64,000 nucleotides of DNA from CAMEON01 sp045577755 (GTDB lineage Bacteria; Bacillota; Clostridia; Oscillospirales; CAG-272). Positions 24,165 through 32,711 of the stretch are shown in pieces; position 1 is the stretch's first letter; each line of letters begins with the position of its first letter. The notes beneath the pieces are model-generated. The model did no database searches and had not been told where the DNA came from. It was given only the letters and a program-made list of their open reading frames with translations. The DNA is taken from assembly GCA_045577755.1 (NCBI GenBank), contig JAZNJA010000090.1:1-64000 (forward strand). The letters run 5' to 3'. The translations under genes and the position numbers were made by a program.

Positions 24165-26681
24165 TTATTTTTTCAGCCCCAGTCTCTCGGCGGCCTCTTC
24201 CCTCATCTTGTACTTGAGGATCTTACCCGCGGCGTTCATGGGGAACTTCTCCACGAAGTCGATATAGCGGGGCACCTTGTGGCGGGCCATGTGGTCCAGG
24301 ATGTACTGCTTCATCTCCTCCACGGTCATGGTCTCACCCTCACGGAGGATGATGCAGGCCATGATCTCCTCGCCGTACTGCTTATCGGGCACGCCGATGA
24401 CCTGGACGTCCCGCACCTTGGGATGGGTGTAGATGAACTCCTCGATCTCCTTGGGGTAGATGTTCTCACCGCCACGGATGATCATGTCCTTCAGGCGGCC
24501 CGTGATGAGGTAGTTCCCGTCGGGACGGCGGCAGGCCAGGTCACCCGTGTGGAGCCAGCCGTCGTCGTCGATGGTCTCGGCGGTGGCGGCGGGCATCTTG
24601 TAGTAGCCCTTCATGATGTTGTAGCCGCGGGCCACGAACTCACCGTTGACCCCGTCGGGGCAGTCCAGACCCGTCTCGGGGTCGATGATCTTGCACTCCA
24701 CGTTGGCAAAGGCGGAGCCCACGGTCTCGGTGCGGACCTCCAGGCTGTCGTAGTAGCTGGACATGGTACAGCCGGGGGCGGCCTCGGTCTGACCGTAGAC
24801 CGACACGATCTCCCGCATATTCATGACCTCGGGCTGTGCGGCCTTCTTCATCAGATCCGCGGGGCAGTTGGCGCCCGCCATGATGCCGATTCTCATGTAG
24901 GAGAAGTCGGTCTTGGCAAAGTCCTCGTGCTGCATCATAGCGATGAACATGGTGGGCACGCCGTTGAAGGCGGTGATGTGCTCGTTGTGGACGCAGGCCA
25001 GAGCGGGCTTGGGGGAGAAGTAGGGCAGGGGGTACATGGTGGTACCGTGGGTCATGGAGGCGGTCATGGACAGCACCATGCCGAAGCAATGGAACATGGG
25101 GACTTGGATCATCATGCGATCGGCGGTGGACAGCTCCATGTGGTCGCCGATGTACTTACCGTTGTTGACCACGTTGTAGTGGGTCAGCATGACGCCCTTG
25201 GGGAAGCCCGTGGTGCCCGAGGTGTACTGCATATTGCAGACGTCGTCCTTGTGAACGGCGGCGGCCATGCGGTGGACCTCCTCCACAGGGACCTGGACTG
25301 AACGAGCCACAGCCTCGTGCCACTCCATACAGCCCTTCTGGCGGTAGCCTACGGTGATGACGTTGCGCAAGAAGGGCAGACGGCGGGCGTGGAGGGGGGT
25401 GCCGGGGCGGAGGGTCTCCAGCTCGGGGCAAAGCTCGGCCACGATCTTACCGTAATGGCAGTCCTTGGCTCCCTCGGTCATGATGAGGGTATGGGTATCC
25501 GACTGGCGGAGCAGGTACTCCACCTCGTGGATCTTGTAGGCGGTATTGACGGTGACCAGCACCGCGCCCAGCTTGACGGTAGCCCAGAAGGCGATGTACC
25601 ACTGGGGGACGTTGGAGGCCCAGACCGCCACGTGGGTACCGGCCTTCACACCCATGGAGATCAGGGCGCGGGCGAAGGTGTCCACGTCGTCGCGGAACTC
25701 GGAATAGGTGCGGGTGTAGTCCAGGGTGGTATACTTGAAGGCGTACTGATCGGGGAACTCCTCCACCATGCGGTCCAGCACCTGGGAGAAGGTGAGATCA
25801 ATGAGCTGATCCTTTTCCCAGACGTACTCGCCCGTGTGAGCGCGGTTGAAGTAGAGGGTGCGGCGCTTCTTGGAGGGATCGTCAAACTGCTTCATGAAGC
25901 TGCCGAACTGGGAGAGGATGATCTCCATATCATCCAGCTCCTCGCACCACCGGGGATCCCAGACCAGGGAGATGTAGCCGTCGTAGTTCACCGAGCGCAG
26001 AGCCAGCATGATCTCGGAGATGGGCAATTCACCCTCGCCCGCCAGGCAGAACTCCAGGCCGTCCTCGGTTCTGCGGGTGTCGCAGAAGTGGACGTGACGG
26101 ACGTAGGCACCCAGATTCTTGATGATCTCCTCGGGAGTCTCACCGCCACCGAAGTTGGCGGCGGACAGCTGCCACAGAGCGCCGAAGCTGTCGCTGGCAA
26201 AGCGGTCCAAGAGGTCGCGGAGGGCCACCGACTTGCAGAACAGACCCGAGGTCTCCATGAGGAGACACACCCCGCCTGCCTCGGCCTCGGGGAGGACACG
26301 GGCAATCAGAGCGGCCACGTTCTCGATGGCGGCCTCCACCTCTCCCTCGGGAGCGGCGGCGGTGCGGAGACGGATATTGGGGATATGGAGGCTCTCCGCC
26401 ACGTCCATGCAATGGAGGATCTCGGCCTCGGCCTCGGCAGCGGTGGCAGCGTCCGAGGGATCAATGAGGCAGTCAATACAGGGGACGGTCAGCTTCTTCT
26501 CATAGAGACGGCGGAGGGTAGCGGCGGCGGCATAGTCGTAAAACGCGCCGTCACGGCTGACGAACATGGGGCCGTGGATGTTGTGGATCTCCACGCCGGC
26601 ATAGCCCAGAGAGGAGGCCATGTCGCAGAACTCGTCGAAGGTATGATTATGCCACCCTTTGGTGGAAAAAGAGAGTTTCAT
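24165..26681 (-). CDS. Fusion of a sugar-phosphate-isomerase-like TIM barrel with an acyl-CoA synthetase
   Basis: The 838-residue protein joins two enzymes. Residues about 1-265 are a xylose-isomerase/endonuclease IV-like barrel (KLSFSTKGWHNHTFDEFCDM, LLMETSGLFC, VRHVHFCDTRR). Residues about 300-838 are an AMP-forming acyl-CoA synthetase of FadD type, with the P-loop MQYTSGTTGFPKGVMLTH, VYGQTEAAPG, GWLHTGDLACRRPDGNYLI, GRLKDMIIRGGENIYPKEIE and a C-terminal GKILKYK lysine. Both halves look intact, so a bifunctional protein is likely. I know of no characterised enzyme with this pairing. It follows the LeuA-like gene by 25 bases, under T-box 1. The acid activated is not known. Confidence 0.88.
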   Translation of the reverse strand: MKLSFSTKGWHNHTFDEFCDMASSLGYAGVEIHNIHGPMFVSRDGAFYDYAAAATLRRLYEKKLTVPCIDCLIDPSDAATAAEAEAEILHCMDVAESLHIPNIRLRTAAAPEGEVEAAIENVAALIARVLPEAEAGGVCLLMETSGLFCKSVALRDLLDRFASDSFGALWQLSAANFGGGETPEEIIKNLGAYVRHVHFCDTRRTEDGLEFCLAGEGELPISEIMLALRSVNYDGYISLVWDPRWCEELDDMEIILSQFGSFMKQFDDPSKKRRTLYFNRAHTGEYVWEKDQLIDLTFSQVLDRMVEEFPDQYAFKYTTLDYTRTYSEFRDDVDTFARALISMGVKAGTHVAVWASNVPQWYIAFWATVKLGAVLVTVNTAYKIHEVEYLLRQSDTHTLIMTEGAKDCHYGKIVAELCPELETLRPGTPLHARRLPFLRNVITVGYRQKGCMEWHEAVARSVQVPVEEVHRMAAAVHKDDVCNMQYTSGTTGFPKGVMLTHYNVVNNGKYIGDHMELSTADRMMIQVPMFHCFGMVLSMTASMTHGTTMYPLPYFSPKPALACVHNEHITAFNGVPTMFIAMMQHEDFAKTDFSYMRIGIMAGANCPADLMKKAAQPEVMNMREIVSVYGQTEAAPGCTMSSYYDSLEVRTETVGSAFANVECKIIDPETGLDCPDGVNGEFVARGYNIMKGYYKMPAATAETIDDDGWLHTGDLACRRPDGNYLITGRLKDMIIRGGENIYPKEIEEFIYTHPKVRDVQVIGVPDKQYGEEIMACIILREGETMTVEEMKQYILDHMARHKVPRYIDFVEKFPMNAAGKILKYKMREEAAERLGLKK

Positions 26682-26706
26682 GGTAATTTCCTGCTTTCAG
26701 AAAGGA

Positions 26707-28089
26707 TCAGACGGACTGCTCGAAGACAATCTTGTTGACGGCGCTGAGGTAGGCGCGAATGGAAGCACCGATGATGTCGGTGGAGATACCCGTACCGGCG
26801 TAGAGCTTGCCCTCGGCGCGAAGCTTCACCAGAGCCGAGCCCATGGCCTCCTTGCCCTCGGTGACGGCCTGGATCTGGAAATCGTCCAGCTCAAAGTGAC
26901 ATCCCATGATCTGCTCCAGCGCCTTGATCGCGGCGTCGATGGGGCCGTCTCCCATGGAGATGCCCTGGAGCTGCTCTCCCTTCTTGTCCAGCACGATCTG
27001 GGCAGAGGCGGCGAGAGCGTTTCCGCCCGAGCTGTTGACCATGTAGCTGACCAGCGTGTAGGTGGGAGGCACCTGCATAGCCACGCCCGAGACAATGGCC
27101 TCCAGCTCCTTGGCCCCCACGGTCTTCTTGGCGGCCACGCGGACGAACTCGTTGTACACGGCCTCCACGTCCTCCTCGGACAGGTCGTAGCCCAGCTTGG
27201 CCACGGCGGCGGATACGGCATCCTTGTCATCCTGAGCGTCCAGAGTAAAGCCGCTCTCGGAGGGGGAGGCGATATTGACCGAAGCGGCGCGGTCGATGCC
27301 CTTCCCCGCTACCACGCGGGAGATCTGGCGGAGGATGCGGTGGTACTCGGTGAGCTGGAGCCCTGCGGTGAAGCCGTAGTGGTTGCCGCAGTTGCGGATG
27401 ATGCCGCAGAAGTCCTCCAGAGACACGCAGGCGCCCTCCACGGCGGTCTTGACGGTGTCGGCACCCATGCGGACGGCCAGGATGGCGGCGGCGGCGGCCA
27501 TGGCGTTCTTGTCATCGCAGGAGACCCCCACGGGGACGGTCACGGTGTCCATGACCCCCTTCACGAAGGCGGCGAACTCATCGGGCATCTTCTCCCCCGT
27601 GCTGTCGCAGACGGTAACGGCGGTAGCCCCCGCCTCCACGGCGGCGGTGAGGACGGCGGTCAGGAAGGCGGGCTCGGCGCGGGTGGCATCCACGGCGCAG
27701 AACTCCACGTCGGCGCAGACCGCCTTGGCTTTCGCCACGGTAGCGGAGACCCACTCGATCATCTTGGGAGGCTTCTTATGGGCGCTATACTCCATGCCCA
27801 CGGGGGACACGGGCACCTCCACGCGGAGGCGGGGGTGCTTGGCGGCGGAGATCGCCTGTACAGCGTGGTCGAAGCTCTCGGCGGTCATGCCCACGCAGAC
27901 CGACAAGACACCGGCCCCCGCGAAGGAGGAGGCGGTGCGGACGAAGAGGATATCGGTCTTGGGGTTATCAATGGCGGGCAGCTCGATGACGTCTACCTTC
28001 AGCTTTTCCAGCTGGCGGCAGATCTCGATCTTTTCCTTGAAGCTGAAGGCGCAGTTTTCACGGCACAGGGTACGGTCGGCGATTCTCAT
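26707..28089 (-). CDS. LeuA-like (isopropylmalate/homocitrate synthase family) protein with altered active site
   Basis: The 460-residue protein has the HMGL/LeuA barrel (about 1-270) and a C-terminal half resembling the LeuA linker and regulatory domain (EVPPTYTLVSYMVNSSGG-like stretch, then SAQIVLDKKGEQLQG and GDGPIDAAIKALEQ). The usual first motif DTTLRDGEQ reads DRTLCRENC here, so the catalytic Arg is replaced. The metal motif HxH reads SCD (Ser190-Cys191-Asp192). Classical Claisen condensation is therefore doubtful; it may have new chemistry or a regulatory role. AAGGAG precedes the ATG. It is the first gene behind T-box 1, which suggests amino-acid-dependent control. Confidence 0.82.
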   Translation of the reverse strand: MRIADRTLCRENCAFSFKEKIEICRQLEKLKVDVIELPAIDNPKTDILFVRTASSFAGAGVLSVCVGMTAESFDHAVQAISAAKHPRLRVEVPVSPVGMEYSAHKKPPKMIEWVSATVAKAKAVCADVEFCAVDATRAEPAFLTAVLTAAVEAGATAVTVCDSTGEKMPDEFAAFVKGVMDTVTVPVGVSCDDKNAMAAAAAILAVRMGADTVKTAVEGACVSLEDFCGIIRNCGNHYGFTAGLQLTEYHRILRQISRVVAGKGIDRAASVNIASPSESGFTLDAQDDKDAVSAAVAKLGYDLSEEDVEAVYNEFVRVAAKKTVGAKELEAIVSGVAMQVPPTYTLVSYMVNSSGGNALAASAQIVLDKKGEQLQGISMGDGPIDAAIKALEQIMGCHFELDDFQIQAVTEGKEAMGSALVKLRAEGKLYAGTGISTDIIGASIRAYLSAVNKIVFEQSV

Positions 28090-28117
28090 GGGAAGTCTCC
28101 TTATTCAAATTATATTG

Positions 28118-28200
28118 GGGCTCTGCCCCAAGCCCCGCACGAAACCCTTTTTGAAAAAAGTGTTTCGTGGCTTCCCAAAAACTTTTGGAAAAGGCTCTTG
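28118..28200. repeat. Hairpin-rich repeat between T-box 1 and the LeuA-like gene
   Basis: Contains CGAAACCCTTTTTGAAAAAAGTGTTTCG and CCAAAAACTTTTGG palindromes and a GGGGCTCTGCCCC hairpin. A related arrangement (CTTTTTTGAAAG, GGGCAGAGCCC) lies at 29780-29880, upstream of ilvE, so this is a dispersed family. It sits after the T-box terminator, inside the transcript leader. Confidence 0.55.
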
Positions 28201-28219
28201 CAGAGTTATGAAACGTATG

Positions 28220-28495
28220 ACCAAAACAAAAACCCCGAATGTACAAACGTACATCCGAGGACGAAATTCATTCGCGGTACCACCTCGGTTATCTCAAAGC
28301 GAGATCACCTTATCGGAGCCCATCAGCTCCTCTGTCTTGTAACGGGACAAACCGGAGAGACTTACTTCTTTCGGTTGGGTCTCTCTGCTCGGGAATGAGA
28401 CTTACTTCACCCTCTCTATCGGCTCGCACCAACCGCCGACTCTCTGAAAGCAGGACAGGCAAAGAATAATTCCTTCATTGCATTTCTGTGATGTG
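28220..28495 (-). ncRNA. T-box leader 1 (tRNA-sensing riboswitch) of the LeuA-like operon
   Basis: On the minus strand the leader contains AGAGAG and the stem-I apical GGTTGGTGCGAGCC, the antiterminator T-box core AGGTGGTACCGCG (plus-strand 28273-28285), and a terminator (CCTCGGATGTAC/GTACATTCGGGG, then TTTTTG) at 28225-28260. Uncharged tRNA should open the terminator, so the operon is induced by starvation for one amino acid. The specifier is not certain; GUA (Val) in GAAGUAAGUCUC just above the basal stem is one reading. With the repeat at 28118-28200, the terminator at 28590-28615 and the promoter, this accounts for the 541-base gene-free stretch 28090-28630. Confidence 0.9.
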
Positions 28496-28499
28496 GTGT

Positions 28500-28528
28500 A
28501 TTATAGCACACTTTTCCCTCTTTGTCAA
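28500..28528 (-). promoter_or_regulatory. Promoter of T-box leader 1
   Basis: Perfect TTGACA, 17 bases, perfect TATAAT, preceded by TGTGC (extended -10). Confidence 0.88.
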
Positions 28529-28589
28529 GGGGTTTCGCGATATTTTCGGCAACTTTTTATCCAAGTAAAATGTATTTGATGGAGAAAGG

Positions 28590-28615
28590 AAAACCGCGCC
28601 ACAAGGCGCGGTTTT
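28590..28615 (-). terminator. Terminator of ilvE
   Basis: AAAACCGCGCC and GGCGCGGTTTT form an 11-bp stem with a short loop, followed on the minus strand by CCTTTCTCC. The symmetry could allow activity in both directions. Confidence 0.8.
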
Positions 28616-28630
28616 CGCGTAGAAAATTGA

Positions 28631-29695
28631 TCAGTCGATAGCCAGAGTCCAACCGAACTTGTCCTCGATCTTGCCCCACTGGATACCCGTCAGAGTATCG
28701 TACAGGTGCTGGGTGACCTCGCCGATCTTGCCACCGTTTACGGTGTACTTCTTATCCTTGTAGCACAGCTCGCCGATGGGAGAGACCACGGCGGCGGTAC
28801 CGGTGCCCCAGGCCTCCTCCAGGGTGCCGTTCTCCATGGCCTCGGCCAGCTCGTCCACGCTGATGAGACGCTCGCTGACCTTGTAGCCCTCGGAGCGCAG
28901 GACCTCCAGGCAGGACATACGGGTGATACCGGGCAGGATGGAGCCCGAGAGCATGGGGGTCACGATCTCGCCACCTATTTTGAACATGACGTTCATGGCG
29001 CCCACCTCCTCGATGTACTTGCGGTGGACACCGTCCAGCCACAGCACCTGGGCATAGCCCTTCTTCTCGGCGCGTGCACCGGCACGGTTGGAGGCGGCGT
29101 AGTTACCGCCGCACTTGGTGTAGCCCGTACCGCCCTTGACGGCTCGGACGTCCTCGTCCTCGATCATGATACCAACGGGGTTGATGCCCTCCTTGTAGTA
29201 GCTGCCCACAGGAGAGGCGATGATCATGAAGGTGGTGTGATGGACGGCGTGCACACCCAGGGTCTCGTCGTTACCGAACATCAGGGGACGGAGGTAAAGA
29301 GAGGTACCGGGGGCGGAGGGAGTCCAATCCTGCTCCATGTTCACGAAGGCGGTCAGCACCTCCATGCCCAGCTCCTCGGGGATCTCGGGCAGGCACAGAC
29401 GCTCGGCGGAGCGGTTCAGACGGCGGATGTTCTCAATGGGGCGGAAGAGCTGGACCTTACCGTCGGTGCGGCGGTAGGCCTTCAGACCCTCGAAGATCTC
29501 GGAGCCGTAGTGCAGGACCGTAGCGGCGGGATGGAGGGACAGGTTGCCGAAGGGGACGATGCGGGCGTCGTACCAGCCACGCTCGGGCTCGTACTCCATG
29601 AGGAACATATGGTCGGTAAAGATCTTACCGAAGCCCAGGGTGGAAGCGTCGGGCTTCTCCTTGGGGCAGGCGGTCTTGGTGATGGAAATATTCAT
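28631..29695 (-). CDS. ilvE: Branched-chain amino acid aminotransferase
   Basis: A 354-residue fold-type IV PLP aminotransferase, typical of the longer BCAT group. Motifs: HYGSEIFEGLKAYR near residue 65, SLYLRPLMF, the PLP lysine in GYTKCGGNYAAS, EVGAMNVMF, LSGSILPGITR and WGTGTAAVVSPIG. It interconverts Val, Leu and Ile with their 2-oxo acids. It lies downstream of the VOR-type oxidoreductase genes on the same strand, separated by 209 bases with a hairpin, so the 2-oxo acids made or used there are its natural partners. AAAGGGA precedes the ATG. No separate consensus promoter was seen. Confidence 0.94.
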   Translation of the reverse strand: MNISITKTACPKEKPDASTLGFGKIFTDHMFLMEYEPERGWYDARIVPFGNLSLHPAATVLHYGSEIFEGLKAYRRTDGKVQLFRPIENIRRLNRSAERLCLPEIPEELGMEVLTAFVNMEQDWTPSAPGTSLYLRPLMFGNDETLGVHAVHHTTFMIIASPVGSYYKEGINPVGIMIEDEDVRAVKGGTGYTKCGGNYAASNRAGARAEKKGYAQVLWLDGVHRKYIEEVGAMNVMFKIGGEIVTPMLSGSILPGITRMSCLEVLRSEGYKVSERLISVDELAEAMENGTLEEAWGTGTAAVVSPIGELCYKDKKYTVNGGKIGEVTQHLYDTLTGIQWGKIEDKFGWTLAID

Positions 29696-29779
29696 GACGG
29701 TGATTCCCTTTCATGTATGATTACCGAATGGGGCAGGGGCCCCATGGGGGTTGCCAATATCCTTACGGGTATCGACTTT

Positions 29780-29880
29780 TTCCCAAGTACTTTTTTGAAA
29801 GTTTTGGGGATCCTTAAGGGACTTTTCTCAAAAGTCCCTTAAGCGGGTCAAGGGCAGAGCCCTTGTGGGGGGCAGGGGCA
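29780..29880. repeat. Inverted repeats between the oxidoreductase genes and ilvE
   Basis: A perfect 14-bp inverted repeat (CTTAAGGGACTTTT/AAAAGTCCCTTAAG, 29813-29843) is flanked by CTTTTTTGAAAG and by AGGGCAGAGCCCT and GGGGCAAAGCCCC hairpins. It may act as a processing or partial termination site within the minus-strand transcript. It resembles the repeat at 28118-28200. Confidence 0.6.
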
Positions 29881-29904
29881 AAGCCCCTCGTTCTCCCGTT
29901 CTCC

Positions 29905-30438
29905 TCAGTAGTTCGCACCCAGCTCCAGAGCCTTGTAGTTCAGCTCCAGCATATCGGCGCGCTTGGCGGAGATGACCTTGGCGAGGGCGGCGTTGACGCC
30001 CTCCTCGTTGTACTCGCCCAGAGCGGCCAGAATCTTGCCCACCAGGATCATATTGCCCAGGGTGGGGATACCGTTCTCACCGGCCATGCGGGTGGCGGGG
30101 ATGGCGTAGGCCTTGACGTCGGTGCGCTTCAGGGGGCGCTCGATGAGGGAGGAATCGTAGAAGATCATGCCGCCCTTCTTGACGGCGGCCTCGTAGCGAT
30201 CCAGAGAAGGCAGATTCATGGCCACCAGCACGTCGGGCTTAGCCACGATGGGAGAGCCCACCGCGCCGTCGGAGATGATGATGCCGCAGCTGGCGGTACC
30301 GCCGCGCATCTCGGGGCCGTAGGAGGGGAGCCAGCTCACGTTCTTGCCCTCGGTCAGGCCCTTGTAGGCTATGAACTTACCTGCGAACAGGATGCCCTGT
30401 CCGCCGAAGCCGGAAAAGAGAAATTCCTTGGTACTCAT
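29905..30438 (-). CDS. 2-oxoacid:ferredoxin oxidoreductase, gamma subunit
   Basis: The 177-residue gamma subunit of a four-subunit VOR/KOR-type enzyme. The N-terminal FLFSGFGGQGILFAGKFIA and WLPSYGPEMRGGTASCGI are the family signature. It is the last of four genes (ferredoxin, alpha, beta, gamma) packed with 0-5 base spacing. The holoenzyme converts a 2-oxo acid plus CoA to acyl-CoA, CO2 and reduced ferredoxin, and can run in reverse in anaerobes. Substrate is inferred as branched-chain 2-oxo acids from the alpha subunit and from ilvE next door. Confidence 0.92.
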   Translation of the reverse strand: MSTKEFLFSGFGGQGILFAGKFIAYKGLTEGKNVSWLPSYGPEMRGGTASCGIIISDGAVGSPIVAKPDVLVAMNLPSLDRYEAAVKKGGMIFYDSSLIERPLKRTDVKAYAIPATRMAGENGIPTLGNMILVGKILAALGEYNEEGVNAALAKVISAKRADMLELNYKALELGANY

Positions 30439-31206
30439 TTAGTTTTCCTCCTTCTTGGCTGCCTCGGCAGCGGCGGTTCTGTCCTTGTACACGCCCAGAG
30501 GGTAGTAGGGGATCATCTTGTCGTCGATCCACTTCAACGCCGCCTGGGGAGTCATGCCCCAGTTGGTGGGGCAGGTAGAAAGGACCTCGATCAGCGAGAA
30601 GCCCTTGCCCTCCACCTGATTCCGGAAGGCTTTCTTGATGGCCTTCTTGGCGTTGCGGATCTGCTTGACGTTATTCACGGTGACGCGCTCCAGATACTCG
30701 GGGCCGTCCAGGGTGGCCAGCATCTCGCAGACGCGGATGGGGAAACCGCACTGCTTGACGTCACGGCCGTAGGGGGAGGTCTGGGTCACCTGACCGGGCA
30801 GGGAGGTGGGGGCCATCTGACCGCCGGTCATGCCGTAAATGGCGTTGTTGACGAAGATGACGGTGATGTTCTCGTTACGGGCGGCGGCGTGGACCGTCTC
30901 GGCCATACCGATGGAGGCCAGGTCGCCGTCACCCTGGTAGGTGAAGACGATGCTGTCGGGCAGGGCGCGCTTGACACCCGTAGCGATGGCGGGAGCGCGG
31001 CCGTGGGCGGCCTCGATCATATCGCAGTTGAAGTAGTTGTAGGCCATGACCGAGCATCCCACAGGGGCGATGCCGATGGCGTTACCTTCGATCCCCAGCT
31101 CGTCCATGACCTCGGCCACCAGACGGTGGATGATACCGTGGGTACAGCCGGGGCAGTAGTGGAAGGGGATATCGTTCAGGGCATGAGGTTTATCGAAAAC
31201 GACCAT
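30439..31206 (-). CDS. 2-oxoacid:ferredoxin oxidoreductase, beta (thiamine pyrophosphate) subunit
   Basis: A 255-residue subunit carrying the TPP and Mg site: YCPGCTHGIIHRL, the motif YQGDGDLASIG followed about 30 residues later by VFVNNAIYGMTGGQ, and the downstream SPYGRD. It ends with one lysine- and alanine-rich helix. Its ATG shares one base with the alpha stop codon, and the gamma subunit follows directly, so synthesis is coupled. The first part of a Fe-S motif (CPGC) is present as in KOR/VOR beta subunits. Confidence 0.93.
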   Translation of the reverse strand: MVVFDKPHALNDIPFHYCPGCTHGIIHRLVAEVMDELGIEGNAIGIAPVGCSVMAYNYFNCDMIEAAHGRAPAIATGVKRALPDSIVFTYQGDGDLASIGMAETVHAAARNENITVIFVNNAIYGMTGGQMAPTSLPGQVTQTSPYGRDVKQCGFPIRVCEMLATLDGPEYLERVTVNNVKQIRNAKKAIKKAFRNQVEGKGFSLIEVLSTCPTNWGMTPQAALKWIDDKMIPYYPLGVYKDRTAAAEAAKKEEN

Positions 31207-32279
31207 TAGTTGTTACCTCCGATTCTGGCGGCGGTCTCCTTGATGCTCTCCAGCACCTGCTCGGGGGAGGGGATCATACCGCCGACGCGGTTGCAAAGGG
31301 TGACGGGGGCCTTGCCCTCGGTGGCCAGCATCACGTCCTCGATCATCTGACCCATGGACAGCTCCACCGAAATGTAGGCCTTACAGGTAGCCAAAGAATC
31401 CTTGAACGCCTTCTTGGGGAAGGGCCACAGGGTGATGGGACGGATCATGCCCACCTTGATGCCCATCTCGCGGGCGGCGTCCACGGCGTTGCGGGAGACG
31501 CGGGAGGCGATGCCGAAGGCGGCGATGCAGATCTCGGCATCCTCCATGCGGTAGGTCTCGTACATGACCTCGTTCTCTTCAATCACCTTGTAGCGCTCGT
31601 AGCGGGCAAAGTTCAGCTCCTCCAGCTCCTCGGGAACCAGGGACAGGGAGTTGACGATGTTGTGGACGCGCTCCAGCTTGGTGCCGGTGGTAGCCCAGGG
31701 CTTCTCGATCTTCTCGCCCACCTTCAGGGCGTCCAGAGCCACAGGCTCCATCATCTGACCCATGGTACCGTCGGCAAGGATCATGGAGGTCATGCGGTAC
31801 TTGTCGGCCAGATCGAAGCCGTGGACGGTGAGCTCGGCCATCTCCTGCACAGAGGAGGGGGCCAGGACGATCATGTGGAAGTCACCGTGACCGCCGCCCT
31901 TGGTGGCCTGGAAGTAGTCGGCCTGGGAGGGCTGGATACCGCCGAGACCGGGGCCGCCGCGCTGGACGTTGACCACCAGAGAAGGCAGATCAGCGCCCGC
32001 CAGGTAGGACAGACCCTCGCTCTTGAGGGAGATTCCGGGGGAGGAGGAGGATGTCATGACACGGGTGCCGGTGGAGGCCACGCCGTAGACCATGTTGATG
32101 GCCGCGACCTCGGACTCTGCCTGGAGGAACACGCCGCCGATCTTGGGCAGCCGCTTGGCCATGTAGGCCGCGATCTCGGTCTGGGGGGTGATGGGGTAAC
32201 CGAAGTAGTGGCGGCAGCCCGCGATGATGGCGGCCTCCGCGATGGCCTCGTTACCCTTCATAAGTACCTTATCTGCCAT
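31206..32279 (-). CDS. vorB: 2-oxoacid:ferredoxin oxidoreductase, alpha subunit (VorB type)
   Basis: A 357-residue pyrimidine-domain subunit. HYFGYPITPQTEIAAYMAK, QAESEVAAINMVYGVAS, SSSSPGISLKSEGLSYLAGA and VQRGGPGLGGIQPSQADYF match proteins named 3-methyl-2-oxobutanoate dehydrogenase subunit VorB in Clostridia. A 2-oxoglutarate-specific (KOR) enzyme cannot be excluded by sequence alone, but ilvE and the T-box-controlled acyl-CoA synthetases favour branched-chain or related 2-oxo acids. The start MADKVLMKGNEAIAE at 32279 has GAAAGGAGAG upstream; a frame extending to 32345 would overlap the ferredoxin gene. Confidence 0.92.
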   Translation of the reverse strand: MADKVLMKGNEAIAEAAIIAGCRHYFGYPITPQTEIAAYMAKRLPKIGGVFLQAESEVAAINMVYGVASTGTRVMTSSSSPGISLKSEGLSYLAGADLPSLVVNVQRGGPGLGGIQPSQADYFQATKGGGHGDFHMIVLAPSSVQEMAELTVHGFDLADKYRMTSMILADGTMGQMMEPVALDALKVGEKIEKPWATTGTKLERVHNIVNSLSLVPEELEELNFARYERYKVIEENEVMYETYRMEDAEICIAAFGIASRVSRNAVDAAREMGIKVGMIRPITLWPFPKKAFKDSLATCKAYISVELSMGQMIEDVMLATEGKAPVTLCNRVGGMIPSPEQVLESIKETAARIGGNN

Positions 32280-32284
32280 GTCGG

Positions 32285-32503
32285 TCACTCTCCTTTCTCT
32301 ACCTTGATGATGCAGTCGGGGCACATGGTGGCGCAGAAGGCGCAACCAATGCAGGCCTCGATGTTCTCTGCCACCACGGGGTGGTGACCCTTCTTGTTGA
32401 TCTGATCCTCAGCCAGTGCCAGCACGTGCTTGGGGCAGACGTCCACGCAAAGGCCGCAGCCCTTGCAGTTGTCGGTTTTGAAGGTCAATTTACATTTTGC
32501 CAT
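32285..32503 (-). CDS. Two-[4Fe-4S] ferredoxin (delta) subunit of the oxidoreductase
   Basis: A 72-residue ferredoxin with two CxxCxxCxxxCP clusters: CKGCGLCVDVCP and CIGCAFCATMCP. It begins AKCKLTFKTDNC. It should pass electrons between the TPP subunit and soluble ferredoxin. The ATG at 32503 is chosen because AAGGAGTAAACAT precedes it; an in-frame start at 32566 has no site. It is the first gene of the four-subunit cluster. The repeat at 32573-32679 lies just upstream, and I see no strong promoter there, so transcription probably comes from T-box 2. Confidence 0.93.
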   Translation of the reverse strand: MAKCKLTFKTDNCKGCGLCVDVCPKHVLALAEDQINKKGHHPVVAENIEACIGCAFCATMCPDCIIKVEKGE

Positions 32504-32572
32504 ATGTTTACTCCTTGTTTCATTGAGCAAATTACACGGAATTATTGGGACGGCACCCGCCTTCACGGATCC

Positions 32573-32679
32573 GTCATCCTGAGCGGAACGGAGCGCAGCG
32601 GAGTGCAGTCGAAGGATCTCTTCTTCCCCACAAGAGATCCTTCGGCTACGCGCGCGTCACGCGCTTTGCTCAGGATGAC
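32573..32679. repeat. Solo copy of the palindromic core of element A
   Basis: Arms GTCATCCTGAGCGG and CTTTGCTCAGGATGAC with the internal pair GAAGGATCTC...GAGATCCTTC, as in the core at 3462-3575, but without the terminal repeats found there. It forms a long hairpin between the ATPase gene and the ferredoxin gene, filling most of the 209-base gap. Confidence 0.75.
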
Positions 32680-32711
32680 TCTTACCGGATCGGGGCATGA
32701 TTTGAAGAGAA

